A stretch of DNA of 64,000 bases, taken from Nostoc sp. NIES-4103 (GTDB lineage: Bacteria; Cyanobacteriota; Cyanobacteriia; Cyanobacteriales; Nostocaceae). The notes beneath the pieces were generated by a model that worked only from the letters and a program-made list of their open reading frames with translations, was not told the DNA's origin and ran no database searches. Made by a program: the position numbers and the translations under genes. Shown here in pieces: positions 26,745 through 35,844 of the stretch; positions within the stretch are counted from its first letter, which is position 1, and every line of letters begins with the position of its first letter. The stretch lies in contig NZ_AP018288.1 of NCBI RefSeq assembly GCF_002368335.1, positions 3,305,044 to 3,369,043 on the forward strand, in the 5' to 3' direction.

Positions 26745-26786
26745 GATTCCACAGGTTTTCCACAGGTATTTCATGAGTTTTCCACA
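26745..26786 (+). promoter_or_regulatory. Cluster of DnaA-box-like sequences
   Basis: Two perfect TTTTCCACA 9-mers lie at 26756-26764 and 26778-26786, 22 bp apart (two helical turns). A degenerate GATTCCACA is at 26745-26753. TTTTCCACA is the DnaA box consensus used in cyanobacteria. No dnaA or dnaN gene is in the window, so an origin cannot be claimed. Confidence 0.45.
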
Positions 26787-27158
26787 ACGGCCCTACAAAC
26801 TAATAAGCTTTCGTTGCATGACTGGGGATTTTATCCTTATAGGGACAAGCAATGTTACTTACTTAGTTTTGGTTTAGGAATGTAACAAAAAACTGGTTGT
26901 AACCCTGATTATGCCGTAAATATTTATTTTTTCTATAGTTATCTTTAACATTTCGTAGCATTGACAAACCCACCCCCTCTGATTGCACAATAATTCGACT
27001 AGCCTTTATAGTCCCTCGAACTTCTAGGAGCAACTGTATAAACTTACTCAAGTATTAGTACACCTTGTTCACTAGCCGAAGGACGATGTGAAACAGCTTA
27101 AAACTGCCTCACTTTGTGCTATTTGTCCTGATTAATTTGCTTGCTTGAAGCAAAACCC

Positions 27159-27356
27159 ATGAACGCAACAGTTAGTATCCTCACACAAATTCCCTCATCC
27201 CTCCATGACTGTCTCAAGGACTACTTACAACAACATCCGGATTGGGATGAAAACCGCGTATTAACAGCGGCAGTCTCACTTTTTCTATTGCAAAATGCAA
27301 ATGGCGATCGCCGTGTTGCTCAAGTTTATCTAGATACTCTGTTTCATCGCCACTAA
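27159..27356 (+). CDS. DUF2811-family small protein
   Basis: The 65-residue protein begins MNATVSILTQIPSSLHDCL and ends with DRRVAQVYLDTLFHRH, the pattern of the cyanobacterial DUF2811 family. The middle (HPDWDENRVLTAAVSLFLLQN) is a helix predicted to pack in a small ribbon-helix-helix-like or helical fold. Its function is unknown. The ATG at 27159 was chosen because homologues begin at MNATVS; six more codons are open upstream. It lies 56 bp from the left end of an IS5-type element. Confidence 0.8.
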   Translation: MNATVSILTQIPSSLHDCLKDYLQQHPDWDENRVLTAAVSLFLLQNANGDRRVAQVYLDTLFHRH

Positions 27357-27412
27357 ATCAAAACACTCCGCGCTGTTGTGATTAAGCCAACAGTCAGATC
27401 AATTCAACCTGA

Positions 27413-28322
27413 GAGGATGTTTTAAAAGTAGGGGGTATTGTAAGAAAGCTCACAAGGCGTATGCTGAAATTTGTAGAAACCAGCACCCTGTGAGCGAATG
27501 ACTAAAGCATACCGTAGTAATCTGACATGGGAACAATGGGAATTAATTGCAGACCTATTCCCAGAATCAAAACCAGGGGGTCGTCCCCGAAAATTAGCAT
27601 TATTTGCGATCGTGAATGCAATTCTCTATGTTCTGTGCGAAGGTTGTACATGGCGAGGTTTGCCAGGAGATTTTCCGGCGTGGTCAACGGTTTATGGTTA
27701 TTTTTGGAGATGGGGAAAAGATGGTACATGGTTGAAGGTTCATGACCAACTCTATCGGTGGGTAAGGGTAGACTCAGGACGTGATAAGAGTCCATCAGAA
27801 GCGGCGGTTGATAGTCAATCAGTAGAAACAGCAACGATGATTACTGTTGATGTCGGCTATGACGCAGGAAAAAAGATACATGGGCGCAAGCGACATCTAA
27901 GTGTAGATTTGTTAGGGCTAGTTTTGCGGGTCTTGGTAACGTCTGCAAGTGTTCCAGAACGTGAAGGAGCGAAAAAAGTCCTCAAACGAGTTCACAATAC
28001 AGGCAATCACGTCAAAAGGTTAAACATCATTTGGATGGACGGAGGATACCGAGGCGAAGAATTTATGCATTGGGTGATGGATATGTTTCGGTGGATTGTA
28101 GAAATTGTTCTTCGACCATTGGAGAAAAAAGGTTTTGTCCATTTACCAAAGCGTTGGGTTGTCGAAAGAACTTTTGGATGGCTCAATTGGTGTCGCCGTT
28201 TAAGTAAAGATTATGAAAGGCTACCCAAAACTTCGGAGACTTTTATATATATAGCGATGATTCGTATCATGGTCAGACGACTAGCATAATTTTTGACTCA
28301 ATTTGACTTTTAAAACATCCTC
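27413..28322 (+). mobile_element. Intact IS5-family insertion sequence (910 bp)
   Basis: Terminal inverted repeats are perfect for 17 bp: GAGGATGTTTTAAAAGT at 27413-27429, and its complement at 28306-28322. They are flanked by a direct TGA at 27410-27412 and 28323-28325, a 3-bp TNA target duplication typical of the IS1031-like branch of the IS5 family. The single transposase gene is complete. Perfect ends and duplication imply a recent or still mobile insertion. Confidence 0.92.
27498..28289 (+). CDS. IS5-family transposase (single frame)
   Basis: The 263-residue DDE transposase is in one uninterrupted frame. The N-terminal domain has SNLTWEQWELIADLFP and CTWRGLPGDFPAWSTVYGYF. The catalytic triad sits in AAVDSQSV (first Asp), IIWMDGGYRG (second Asp) and RWVVERTFGWLNWCRRL (Glu). 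Most IS5-group elements with two overlapping frames need frameshifting, but this one does not. The start codon lies 68 bp inside the left terminal repeat, as expected. Confidence 0.95.
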   Translation: MTKAYRSNLTWEQWELIADLFPESKPGGRPRKLALFAIVNAILYVLCEGCTWRGLPGDFPAWSTVYGYFWRWGKDGTWLKVHDQLYRWVRVDSGRDKSPSEAAVDSQSVETATMITVDVGYDAGKKIHGRKRHLSVDLLGLVLRVLVTSASVPEREGAKKVLKRVHNTGNHVKRLNIIWMDGGYRGEEFMHWVMDMFRWIVEIVLRPLEKKGFVHLPKRWVVERTFGWLNWCRRLSKDYERLPKTSETFIYIAMIRIMVRRLA

Positions 28323-28411
28323 TGAGAAAAGCCACAGTCATCTCATTATTAACTGTTTTGTGCCTTGTTCAGTTTGTATATTTTTGACTGAACACAGAGC
28401 TTCCAAATTAA

Positions 28412-28437
28412 AAAGCCCTGAATTTTTTCAGGGCTTT
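28412..28437. terminator. Strong hairpin, probable intrinsic terminator
   Basis: AAAGCCCTGAA and TTCAGGGCTTT make an 11-bp perfect stem with a T-rich loop, followed by GATTTAT. It lies about 90 bp after the right end of the IS and could end transcripts on either strand. Confidence 0.6.
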
Positions 28438-28868
28438 GATTTATATGCGGTTTATTAAATGCCAGCCTAAAACTTGTGCCAGCGCTTTTCTATATAAATA
28501 ATCATCGCTCAATCGCTCACTTAAAGATAGGGGAGAACTACCCATTTTTTACCCATCTTTACCTGGGTACCTCCTTAATACTTTTTTTAGATTTGTCCGC
28601 ACCCCTACTTTTGATTGGCGTTGCTGAGTGAAAGTATGAATCTGTCTCACGCAGATGAGCCAGTGCGCTCCATGCGCACTGGCTTCTCTGTGGTTCGATT
28701 TTCCATGACCTATGCGTAAGTCCTGATTCGCTTAATACTCTTGCCAAGCTTGAGGAGTGGCTTGAGTAGTTTTAAGCACTTGGACACCGCGAAAAGTTAC
28801 AACGAGAAAGCTTTGGTTTTCTGTACCTAAGACGATTTGGCTACGGGCTTTCTGGCGCAAGGTGGGAG

Positions 28869-29390
28869 GGTAAACAAATATATTTGAATACACTAGCAGT
28901 TTATGCTGTTTACAGTTGCTTGAAATGGTTGCAGATTGATACTGCTCTACAAGAAGGTGATAGTTGGCATCGTTTCAAACGAGCTTTATTTGACGTTGCA
29001 GATCTATTTCTTCTTAAGAATAGATGATAAAAAGTTTGCTTTAATAAATCTTTCATCTTCTAGTGAAAATAGCGTGGCAAGAGCGAAAATATTAGATTTG
29101 GGGCTACGAATGGGAATGAAGCACTAGTGTTAATAGTAGCGATCGCACCTTATAATGAACAAAAAGTATAAATACTAGTAAAACTACATCCAAAGGATGA
29201 TACAAATTATTTGCCATCTAACCTAAGACTGAATTTACTATCAGATTCAGGAGAGATTATTCAATAATTTGTATCAATAAGTAATAATAACTATATTCAA
29301 TTAAAACGATTTCGAGGGTATTCTGGAGAAAGGTTTGATATCCAGGTATCTGATGTTAATTTGATTATCAAGGAGGCTTTTGTCATCTGA
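28869..29390 (+). pseudogene. Decayed DUF1822 gene
   Basis: Three pieces in changing frames match the DUF1822 family: GKQIYLNTLAVYAVYSCLKWLQ and GDSWHRFKRALFDVADL at 28869-29022; NEALVLIVAIAPYNEQKV around 29110-29180; then LPSNLRLNLLSDSGEIIQ, a stop, and NNNYIQLKRFRGYSGERFDIQV up to a TGA at 29388. In-frame stops and at least two frameshifts show inactivation. In other filamentous cyanobacteria, as far as I recall, an intact DUF1822 gene precedes a CHAT-CHASE2 gene, which follows here at 29416. Confidence 0.75.
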
Positions 29391-29415
29391 CACTTTCACT
29401 TTTTGTTAGAGGGTA

Positions 29416-31764
29416 ATGAGTAAGCTAGTTGTCTTGAATTTAGGTAATGGAGATTTGCACAAAGGCTTTCCTGATGTTACAGTTCAAATTGGGTTTGCCA
29501 ATAATTCGCGTGCAATGGAATTTCATGGAAGTTTACCAGCAGCGCCAGAACTTCCTCAACTCTATAGAAATTGGCAAATACTATACTCGGCTCTCTACCG
29601 TCAATATAGTTGGAGTGTACGTCTTGAAATTGAAGATAATGATGTCACAAATGTTTCGGAAGTTGAATTTAACAATTTGTGTCAACACTTATCATCTAAA
29701 ATTAATGTTTGGCTAAACTGCGAGCAGTTTCGTAAAATTGACCAAAAATTACGCACCCAATTAAACCCGAATGAAGAAATTTGCTTGATCATTGCAACTA
29801 GTGATAATTTATTAAGGCGACTACCTTGGCATTTGTGGAACTTTTTTGAGGATTATCCCAATGCTGAAGTAGCACTTAGTTCTTTAGAATCACAACGGCT
29901 AAATAGAATATATGCGAAAGAAAAAGAAATTAATATTTTAGCGATTTTTGGAAATAGTAAAGGAATTGATATTAGTGAGGATAAACGATTTTTAGAAAAA
30001 CTATCAAATCAAGCTAAAATAACTTTTTTAATTGAACCACAACGTAAAGAATTAAGTAACGAACTTTGGGGCAAAGGTTGGAATATTCTGTTTTTTGCTG
30101 GACATAGCTATACTCAAAAGACAGGAGTATTGCAAATCAATAAAACTACGACAATCACTCTAGATAAATTAAAATATGGACTCAAAAATGCAATAGAAAA
30201 CGGATTGCGCTTGGCAATTTTTAACTCCTGTGATGGCTTAGGTCTAGCGGAAGCTTTAGAGGATTTGCATATACCCCAAGTCATTGTGATGCGTGAACCA
30301 GTTCCAGACTTGGTAGCACAGGAATTTTTCAGACATTTTTTAACAGAATTTTCTAGCGGACGGTCTTTATATTCAGCGCAGCGCGAGGCCAGAAAAAGAC
30401 TCGAAGGAATAGAAGATGAATATCCCTGTGCAACTTGGTTGCCAATAATTTGCCAAAATCCCTTGGAAGCACCAATGACTTGGCAGATTTACCAAAAAAA
30501 GATCACTACCAAGAGTGTTTTGACAATCTTGCTGGTAAGCTTCTTGGCAACAAGCTTGGTCATGGGGGTGCGATATTGGGGCTATCTGCAAACTTCGGAA
30601 TTAAAGGCTTTTGACCATTTTATGCAATTGCGATCGCAAGTTGTTACCGAAAGACCAGATCAGCGTCTATTAATTATCACGATTGATGAAAGAGATATTC
30701 AATACCAAATTAACAAAGGAATGGAAATGCGATGGTCGTTATCTGACCAAGCACTTGCTCAACTATTAGAAAAACTAGATAAGTATCAACCACGAACTAT
30801 CGGTTTAGACATTTATCGTGATGGAATCGTAAATCCAAAATATCCAAAATTAGCTACTCGTTTTGAGCAGGATAATCGTCTATTCTTTGTTTGCAAAGTT
30901 GCTACTACTGATAATGATGGTGAAACTGATGGTATTCCTTCGCCTTCTGGTGTTCTAAAAGAACGCTTGAGCTTTAGTGATTTTGTTGCAGACGAAGAAG
31001 ATATTGCTCGTCGCCAGCTTTTACACTTGACTCCTCCCCCAAAATCTTTATGTACTTCAGAATATGCTTTTAGCCTACAACTAGCACTTCATTATTTAGA
31101 TAAAGAAGGTAAAACATCAGATATTACGAAAGAAGGCTATTTGCAGATTGATAATGTTGTATTTAACCAATTAAAGGAACACACTAGCGGTTATCAAAAA
31201 ATTGATGCATCTGGTTATCAAGTGTTATTAAATTATCGTTCTCTTCCCTTTGTTGGCAAAATTGCTGAACAAGTCACATTGAGAGATGTGCTAGATGAAA
31301 AAATCCCATTAGAAACAGTTGAATTACTCAAAGACCGTATTGTCATGATTGGTCTTTCTGCTCCCACTAATACTAATGATTATTGGAAAACACCCTTCAG
31401 TGCTAATGCAAAACCAAATCAAAAGCAAATACCAGGGGTATTCATACAAGCACAGATGCTAAGTCAAATTATCAGTGCAGTTTTAGACCACAGACCTTTG
31501 TTGTGGTGGTGGTCTGGATGGGTCGAAGCACTTTGGATATGGGGATGGTCATTGCTAGGAGGTATTACAGCTTGGTGCTTTTCAAAACCATTGCACCTTG
31601 GGCTAGCAGTTATAGTAACACTTTTAACACTATTTGGATTATGTTTTGGCATTTTTATACTGGCTGGATGGGTGCCACTCATTCCCTCAGCATTAGCGTT
31701 ATTAGCTACCCAAGTGTCTATAGTTTTGTGGTTTAAAGGTTTCTACCTTGGCAAGAGAAGGTAA
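29416..31764 (+). CDS. CHAT-CHASE2 membrane protein (caspase-like protease with periplasmic sensor)
   Basis: The 782-residue protein joins a cytoplasmic CHAT (caspase/HetF-associated) domain to a CHASE2 sensor. The CHAT part (about 130-350) keeps the catalytic pair: His230 in FFAGHS and Cys272 in FNSCDG. One membrane helix follows (about 366-386). The CHASE2 domain (about 395-690) has RLLIITIDERDI, RTIGLDIYRDG and PGVFIQAQMLSQI. Three more helices close the protein (about 700-775). An external signal could therefore control a protease-like domain inside the cell. ATG 29416 has GAGGG upstream. It is first of five closely spaced genes. Confidence 0.9.
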   Translation: MSKLVVLNLGNGDLHKGFPDVTVQIGFANNSRAMEFHGSLPAAPELPQLYRNWQILYSALYRQYSWSVRLEIEDNDVTNVSEVEFNNLCQHLSSKINVWLNCEQFRKIDQKLRTQLNPNEEICLIIATSDNLLRRLPWHLWNFFEDYPNAEVALSSLESQRLNRIYAKEKEINILAIFGNSKGIDISEDKRFLEKLSNQAKITFLIEPQRKELSNELWGKGWNILFFAGHSYTQKTGVLQINKTTTITLDKLKYGLKNAIENGLRLAIFNSCDGLGLAEALEDLHIPQVIVMREPVPDLVAQEFFRHFLTEFSSGRSLYSAQREARKRLEGIEDEYPCATWLPIICQNPLEAPMTWQIYQKKITTKSVLTILLVSFLATSLVMGVRYWGYLQTSELKAFDHFMQLRSQVVTERPDQRLLIITIDERDIQYQINKGMEMRWSLSDQALAQLLEKLDKYQPRTIGLDIYRDGIVNPKYPKLATRFEQDNRLFFVCKVATTDNDGETDGIPSPSGVLKERLSFSDFVADEEDIARRQLLHLTPPPKSLCTSEYAFSLQLALHYLDKEGKTSDITKEGYLQIDNVVFNQLKEHTSGYQKIDASGYQVLLNYRSLPFVGKIAEQVTLRDVLDEKIPLETVELLKDRIVMIGLSAPTNTNDYWKTPFSANAKPNQKQIPGVFIQAQMLSQIISAVLDHRPLLWWWSGWVEALWIWGWSLLGGITAWCFSKPLHLGLAVIVTLLTLFGLCFGIFILAGWVPLIPSALALLATQVSIVLWFKGFYLGKRR

Positions 31765-31778
31765 TAGAATTTTCAATC

Positions 31779-32597
31779 ATGAGCAAAAAGTTATTTATCC
31801 AACTGATTCAACGTGCTTGCATAGTTACTCTACTATTTTTAAGTACGACAAATTACTCCCACTCAGTACAGGCACAACTTCCTAATTCTATTCAAAACAC
31901 TATTAATAATTCCCGCGTTCCATCCTTCCAGCGACCGACATTACCGAGGAATGGCGCACCCACAGGTCGCCGCAGAGCAGGAGCTGGGCGAAATCCTGAG
32001 TGTCCTAGCTCCCTCACACGTCTTGCTGCTTTAGTACCTGGTGATCAAGAGAAATCAGTCTTGGGGTCAACAGTTGCAGACAATCCAACTTATTGGTTTT
32101 ATGTTCCTGAACTACCTGAGAGCGCACGTTCAGCAGAGTTCGTGTTACTTCTGTCACAGAATAATAGAGATGTGCAGAATGTCTACCGAACACCTCTTAC
32201 CCTGTCTGGAAAATCCGGTGTGATTAGTATAACTTTGCCATCACAGCCGCAATACTCGTTAAAATCCGATCAAACATATCACTGGTACTTTCATATTTAT
32301 TGTGGCGACCCCCAAAAAACATCTGACAATTTTTATGTAGATGGGTATGTGCAAAAGCAGGTACTGACTCAAGTTGTTGATAATCAATTGAAGGCAGCAA
32401 AACCAAGAGAATACATTGTTTATAGTGCTAATAATATTTGGTATGATGCCGTAACTAATTTAGGTCAACTGCGGCGTGCCAATCCACAGAACGCAACCAT
32501 TAATAAAGATTGGATTGACTTATTAAATGCTGTTGGCTTGCAAGACCTTGCTAAAGAGCCAATTTTACAACATTACAACTTAGAAAAATCAGACTAG
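31779..32597 (+). CDS. DUF928 secreted protein
   Basis: The 272-residue protein has an N-terminal signal peptide (about 1-33, ending near VQAQ). A basic low-complexity region follows (RRRAGAGRNP), then the DUF928 domain. Features are CPSSLTRLAALVP, TYWFYVPELP, KSDQTYHWYFHIYCGDP and a C-terminal helical part with IWYDAVTNLGQLR. The family is almost restricted to cyanobacteria and its function is unknown; periplasmic or outer-membrane-side location is likely. It starts 14 bp after the CHAT-CHASE2 gene and is followed after 37 bp by the exoprotein gene. A relic of a second DUF928 gene lies at 22975. Confidence 0.88.
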   Translation: MSKKLFIQLIQRACIVTLLFLSTTNYSHSVQAQLPNSIQNTINNSRVPSFQRPTLPRNGAPTGRRRAGAGRNPECPSSLTRLAALVPGDQEKSVLGSTVADNPTYWFYVPELPESARSAEFVLLLSQNNRDVQNVYRTPLTLSGKSGVISITLPSQPQYSLKSDQTYHWYFHIYCGDPQKTSDNFYVDGYVQKQVLTQVVDNQLKAAKPREYIVYSANNIWYDAVTNLGQLRRANPQNATINKDWIDLLNAVGLQDLAKEPILQHYNLEKSD

Positions 32598-32634
32598 TTA
32601 CACAGTGGAGTTTCTAATTTATTGGGAGGGTGTT

Positions 32635-35600
32635 ATGTTAAAAAGAACACAAGATTGGCGGTTTTGGTGTAGTTCTTTTGTGGTAGCGGGTGTATTTATT
32701 ACTTCTTTACAAGAGCGCGTTTTTGCCCAAATTACCCCGGATACTACCTTACCTAATAATTCCAGCGTTACAAGAGATGGCAACACCTTCAATATCAATG
32801 GAGGAACGCAAGCAGGAAGTAATTTATTCCACAGCTTTGGGGAGTTTTCTGTGCCTACTAACGGTACTGCTTTCTTTAATAATGCTGCGGATATTCAAAA
32901 TATTATTAGCCGAGTCACGGGTAGTTCGGGTTCTAACATTGATGGGATAATTCGCAGCTTAGGTACAGCTAACTTATTCTTGATAAATCCCAACGGAATT
33001 ATTTTTGGCCAGGGTGCAAGGCTGGATATTGGTGGTTCTTTTGTAGCAACTACAGCTGATGCAATTGGATTTGGCGATCGCGGTTTTTTTAGTGCCTTAA
33101 ATCCAGAAAGTTCTTCATCACTGCTGAGTGTCAATCCAACAGCATTGTTATTTAATCAAATCAAAACCGCTTCTATCCAAAATAACTCAATAGGTTTAGG
33201 TGTACCAGATGGCAAGAGTTTGCTGTTGGTAGGCGGTGATATCAATATGAATGGTGGAGGATTGTTTGTTTTTGGTGGACGAGTAGAATTAGGTGGGTTA
33301 GCAGGTATAGGAACAGTTGGATTGAATAGGGATAGTAATAATCTGAGTTTGAGTTTTCCCGATAGTGTAGAAAGAAGTGATGTAGCACTAAGTAATGGTG
33401 CCTTTATATATGTGCTTGCTGATGATAGTGGAAGCATCGCGGTTAATGCTCGGAATTTAGAGATGACTACAGGCAGTTTATTGTATATGGGGATAGATGC
33501 TGGACTGGGTTTTGAAAATAGTAAGGCGGGAAATATTGAGGTTCATGCAACTGGCACAATAAACCTCAACAATGGGGGTTTAATTACTAATCAGGTGGTA
33601 GCAGAAGCAAACGGTCAAGGCGGAGATGTCAATCTCAGCGCTAACAGGTTGCAAGTTGAGAGTGGCGCACAGGTGGGTGTTGGTACATTTGGTTCGGGCA
33701 AGGGGGGTAATTTGACAGTTGATGCCCAAGATATACAAATTATTGGTAGAAGTGCTGATGGCTATGCCAGCGGCTTGTTTGCTTCCGCAGAGACAAATTC
33801 AACAGGGGATGCGGGTAATTTGACGATTAATACTAATACCTTGTTAGTCAAAGATGGGGCAAGAGTGAGTGCAGCTACATATGGTTCGGGCAAGGCGGGA
33901 AATTTGACCGTTAATGCCCAAGATATACAAATTATTGGTGTAAGTGCCGATAGTCAGATTCTTAGTGAATTGAGTGCTTCCGCACAGACCAACTCAACAG
34001 GGGATGCGGGTAATTTGACGATTAATACCAATACCTTATTAGTGCGAGATGGGGCAAGAGTGAGTGCTGCTACATATGATTCGGGCAAGGGGGGTAATTT
34101 GACCGTTAATGCCCAAGATATACAAATTATTGGTGTAAGTGCCGATAGTCAGATTCGTAGTGAATTGAGTGCTTCCGCACAGACAAATTCAACAGGGGAT
34201 GCAGGTAATTTGACGATTAATACTAATACCTTATTAGTGCGAGATGGGGCTAAGGTGGATGTTAGTATATATGGTTCGGGCAAGGGGGGTAATTTGACCG
34301 TTGATGCCCAAGTTATACAACTGATTGGTGCTGTTATCGGTGTCAATGGTCAGTTCCCTAGTGGATTGTTTACGTCTACAGCAGCAAAATCAGCAGAAGA
34401 TGCGGGTAGTTTGACAATTAAAACTAATATCTTGTTAGTACAAGATGGGGCACAAGTAGATGCTCTTACATTTGGTTCGGGCAAGGGGGGAAATTTGACC
34501 GTTGATGCCCAAGACATACAACTAATTGGTAGAAGTGCCAACAATCAGTTTGCTAGTGCCTTGTTAGCTTCCGCAGAGCCAAACTCAACAGGGGACGCAG
34601 GTAATTTGACGATTAATACTAATACTTTATTAGTGCGAGATGGGGCACAAGTAGGTGCTGCTACATTTGGTTCGGGCAAGGGGGGAAATTTGACCATTTA
34701 TGCCCAAGATATACAAATTATTGGTACAAGCACTGATAGTCAGTTTGCTAGTAGCTTAGGTGTTTCCGCAGAGCAAAACTCAGGGGATGCTGGTAATTTG
34801 ACGATTAATACTAATACCTTGTTAGTGCGAGATGGGGCACAGGTAAGTGTTGGTACATTTGGTTCGGGCAAGGGGGGAAATTTGACCGTTGATGCTCAAG
34901 ATATACAAATTATTGGTAGAAGTGCCGATGGCTATGCCAGCGGCTTGTTTGCTTCTGCACAGCCAGATTCAACAGGGGATGCGGGTAATTTGACAATTAA
35001 AACTAATACCTTGCTATTGCAAGATGGAGCAGGGCTAGCTGTAAACAGTTTGGGAGCAGGAACCGCTGGCAACTTAATAGTAGATGCTCGCTCTATTCGT
35101 TTAAACAACAACGCCTTACTCAGTGCCAATACACGCAGCAATAAAGTTGACCCCAATAGGGAGCAAGCAACAATTAACATTAACTCAGAAAATTTAATAA
35201 TAAGTCGCAATAGCAACATCTTCACCAACGCAACAGGAGAAAATGTCATCGGTGGCGACATCAACATTGACACCGATTTTTTGATCGCTTTTGAAAATAG
35301 CGATATCAGTGCTAATTCTGCTAACTTCCTTGGCGGAAATGTGCGAATCAATGCCAAAGGTGGTATTTTTGGTACACAGTTTCGAGATGTGGCATCCGAT
35401 CGCACAAGTGATATTACCGCCACTGGGGCAAGTCCTGAATTCAATGGTTCTGTGGAACTAAATACACCCGAAATAGACCCTAATAGTGGCTTAGTTGAAT
35501 TGCCAACAATACCAGTTGATACCGAATTAGCCCAAGGCTGTTATAGTCCAGGTTATGCTCAAAGCAAGTTTGTCATTGCTGGACGTGGCGGCTTACCCTC

Positions 35601-35844
35601 TAATCCTAAAGACATTCTTACTCCTGATGCAACCCAAATAGATTGGGTGTCTGTTAAACCTAGTAACAACAACCGTTCCCTCCCACCTGTCACCGTTAAA
35701 CCAATTACCTCCACTCCCAAACCCATTGTTGAAGCCACAGGTGCGACGCTAAACTCTTTTGGACAAATAGTCCTCAGTGCTAATTCATCCGCCCTTACTC
35801 CTCATAGTTCCAGACAGAACCCAATCCAATGTCATGGTAGCTAA
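32635..35844 (+). CDS. Filamentous-haemagglutinin-type exoprotein (TpsA)
   Basis: The 1069-residue secreted protein of two-partner secretion has a signal peptide ending near VFAQI. A TPS domain (about 30-290) follows, with NIIGRV-type segments, NPNGIIFGQGARLDIGGSF and FV-AT motifs. Seven tandem repeats of 64-65 residues (about 350-800) start GSGKGGNLTV and contain GDAGNLTINTNTLLV. The C-terminal region is a beta-helix-like stretch, then a proline-rich tail. The repeats would stack as a beta-solenoid fibre. ATG 32635 follows GGGAGGG; an upstream GTG was rejected. The stop overlaps the TpsB start by 11 bp. Confidence 0.9.
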   Translation: MLKRTQDWRFWCSSFVVAGVFITSLQERVFAQITPDTTLPNNSSVTRDGNTFNINGGTQAGSNLFHSFGEFSVPTNGTAFFNNAADIQNIISRVTGSSGSNIDGIIRSLGTANLFLINPNGIIFGQGARLDIGGSFVATTADAIGFGDRGFFSALNPESSSSLLSVNPTALLFNQIKTASIQNNSIGLGVPDGKSLLLVGGDINMNGGGLFVFGGRVELGGLAGIGTVGLNRDSNNLSLSFPDSVERSDVALSNGAFIYVLADDSGSIAVNARNLEMTTGSLLYMGIDAGLGFENSKAGNIEVHATGTINLNNGGLITNQVVAEANGQGGDVNLSANRLQVESGAQVGVGTFGSGKGGNLTVDAQDIQIIGRSADGYASGLFASAETNSTGDAGNLTINTNTLLVKDGARVSAATYGSGKAGNLTVNAQDIQIIGVSADSQILSELSASAQTNSTGDAGNLTINTNTLLVRDGARVSAATYDSGKGGNLTVNAQDIQIIGVSADSQIRSELSASAQTNSTGDAGNLTINTNTLLVRDGAKVDVSIYGSGKGGNLTVDAQVIQLIGAVIGVNGQFPSGLFTSTAAKSAEDAGSLTIKTNILLVQDGAQVDALTFGSGKGGNLTVDAQDIQLIGRSANNQFASALLASAEPNSTGDAGNLTINTNTLLVRDGAQVGAATFGSGKGGNLTIYAQDIQIIGTSTDSQFASSLGVSAEQNSGDAGNLTINTNTLLVRDGAQVSVGTFGSGKGGNLTVDAQDIQIIGRSADGYASGLFASAQPDSTGDAGNLTIKTNTLLLQDGAGLAVNSLGAGTAGNLIVDARSIRLNNNALLSANTRSNKVDPNREQATININSENLIISRNSNIFTNATGENVIGGDINIDTDFLIAFENSDISANSANFLGGNVRINAKGGIFGTQFRDVASDRTSDITATGASPEFNGSVELNTPEIDPNSGLVELPTIPVDTELAQGCYSPGYAQSKFVIAGRGGLPSNPKDILTPDATQIDWVSVKPSNNNRSLPPVTVKPITSTPKPIVEATGATLNSFGQIVLSANSSALTPHSSRQNPIQCHGS
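33691..35040. repeat. Seven in-gene tandem repeats of about 195 bp
   Basis: Units of 192-201 bp, each beginning GGTTCGGGCAAG (one GATTCGGGC variant), encode the 64-65-residue repeats of the TpsA protein. Several adjacent units are nearly identical at DNA level, including synonymous positions. That points to recent duplication or gene conversion. They are in frame throughout, so copy number can change without breaking the gene. Confidence 0.85.

Larger units (their letters stand above)
26009..27158. other. Long intergenic region with repeats and DnaA-like boxes
   Basis: Apart from the hairpin array, the inverted-repeat element and the DnaA-box cluster listed separately, I see no gene in this stretch. 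A 62-codon minus-strand frame at 26863-27051 has no motif or ribosome-binding site and was left out. Confidence 0.5.

Noticed and set aside
26745..26786. Chromosomal origin of replication
   Set aside because: Only two perfect boxes, with no dnaA/dnaN neighbourhood or unwinding-element evidence; kept only as a DnaA-box cluster.
28732..28872. Minus-strand open frame of about 46 codons ending TPQAWQEY
   Set aside because: It looks protein-like, perhaps a gene relic, but I could not tie it to any family and it has no start codon.
33691..35040. Regular repeats considered as CRISPR
   Set aside because: Units are about 195 bp, in frame and coding; no short repeat with unique spacers.
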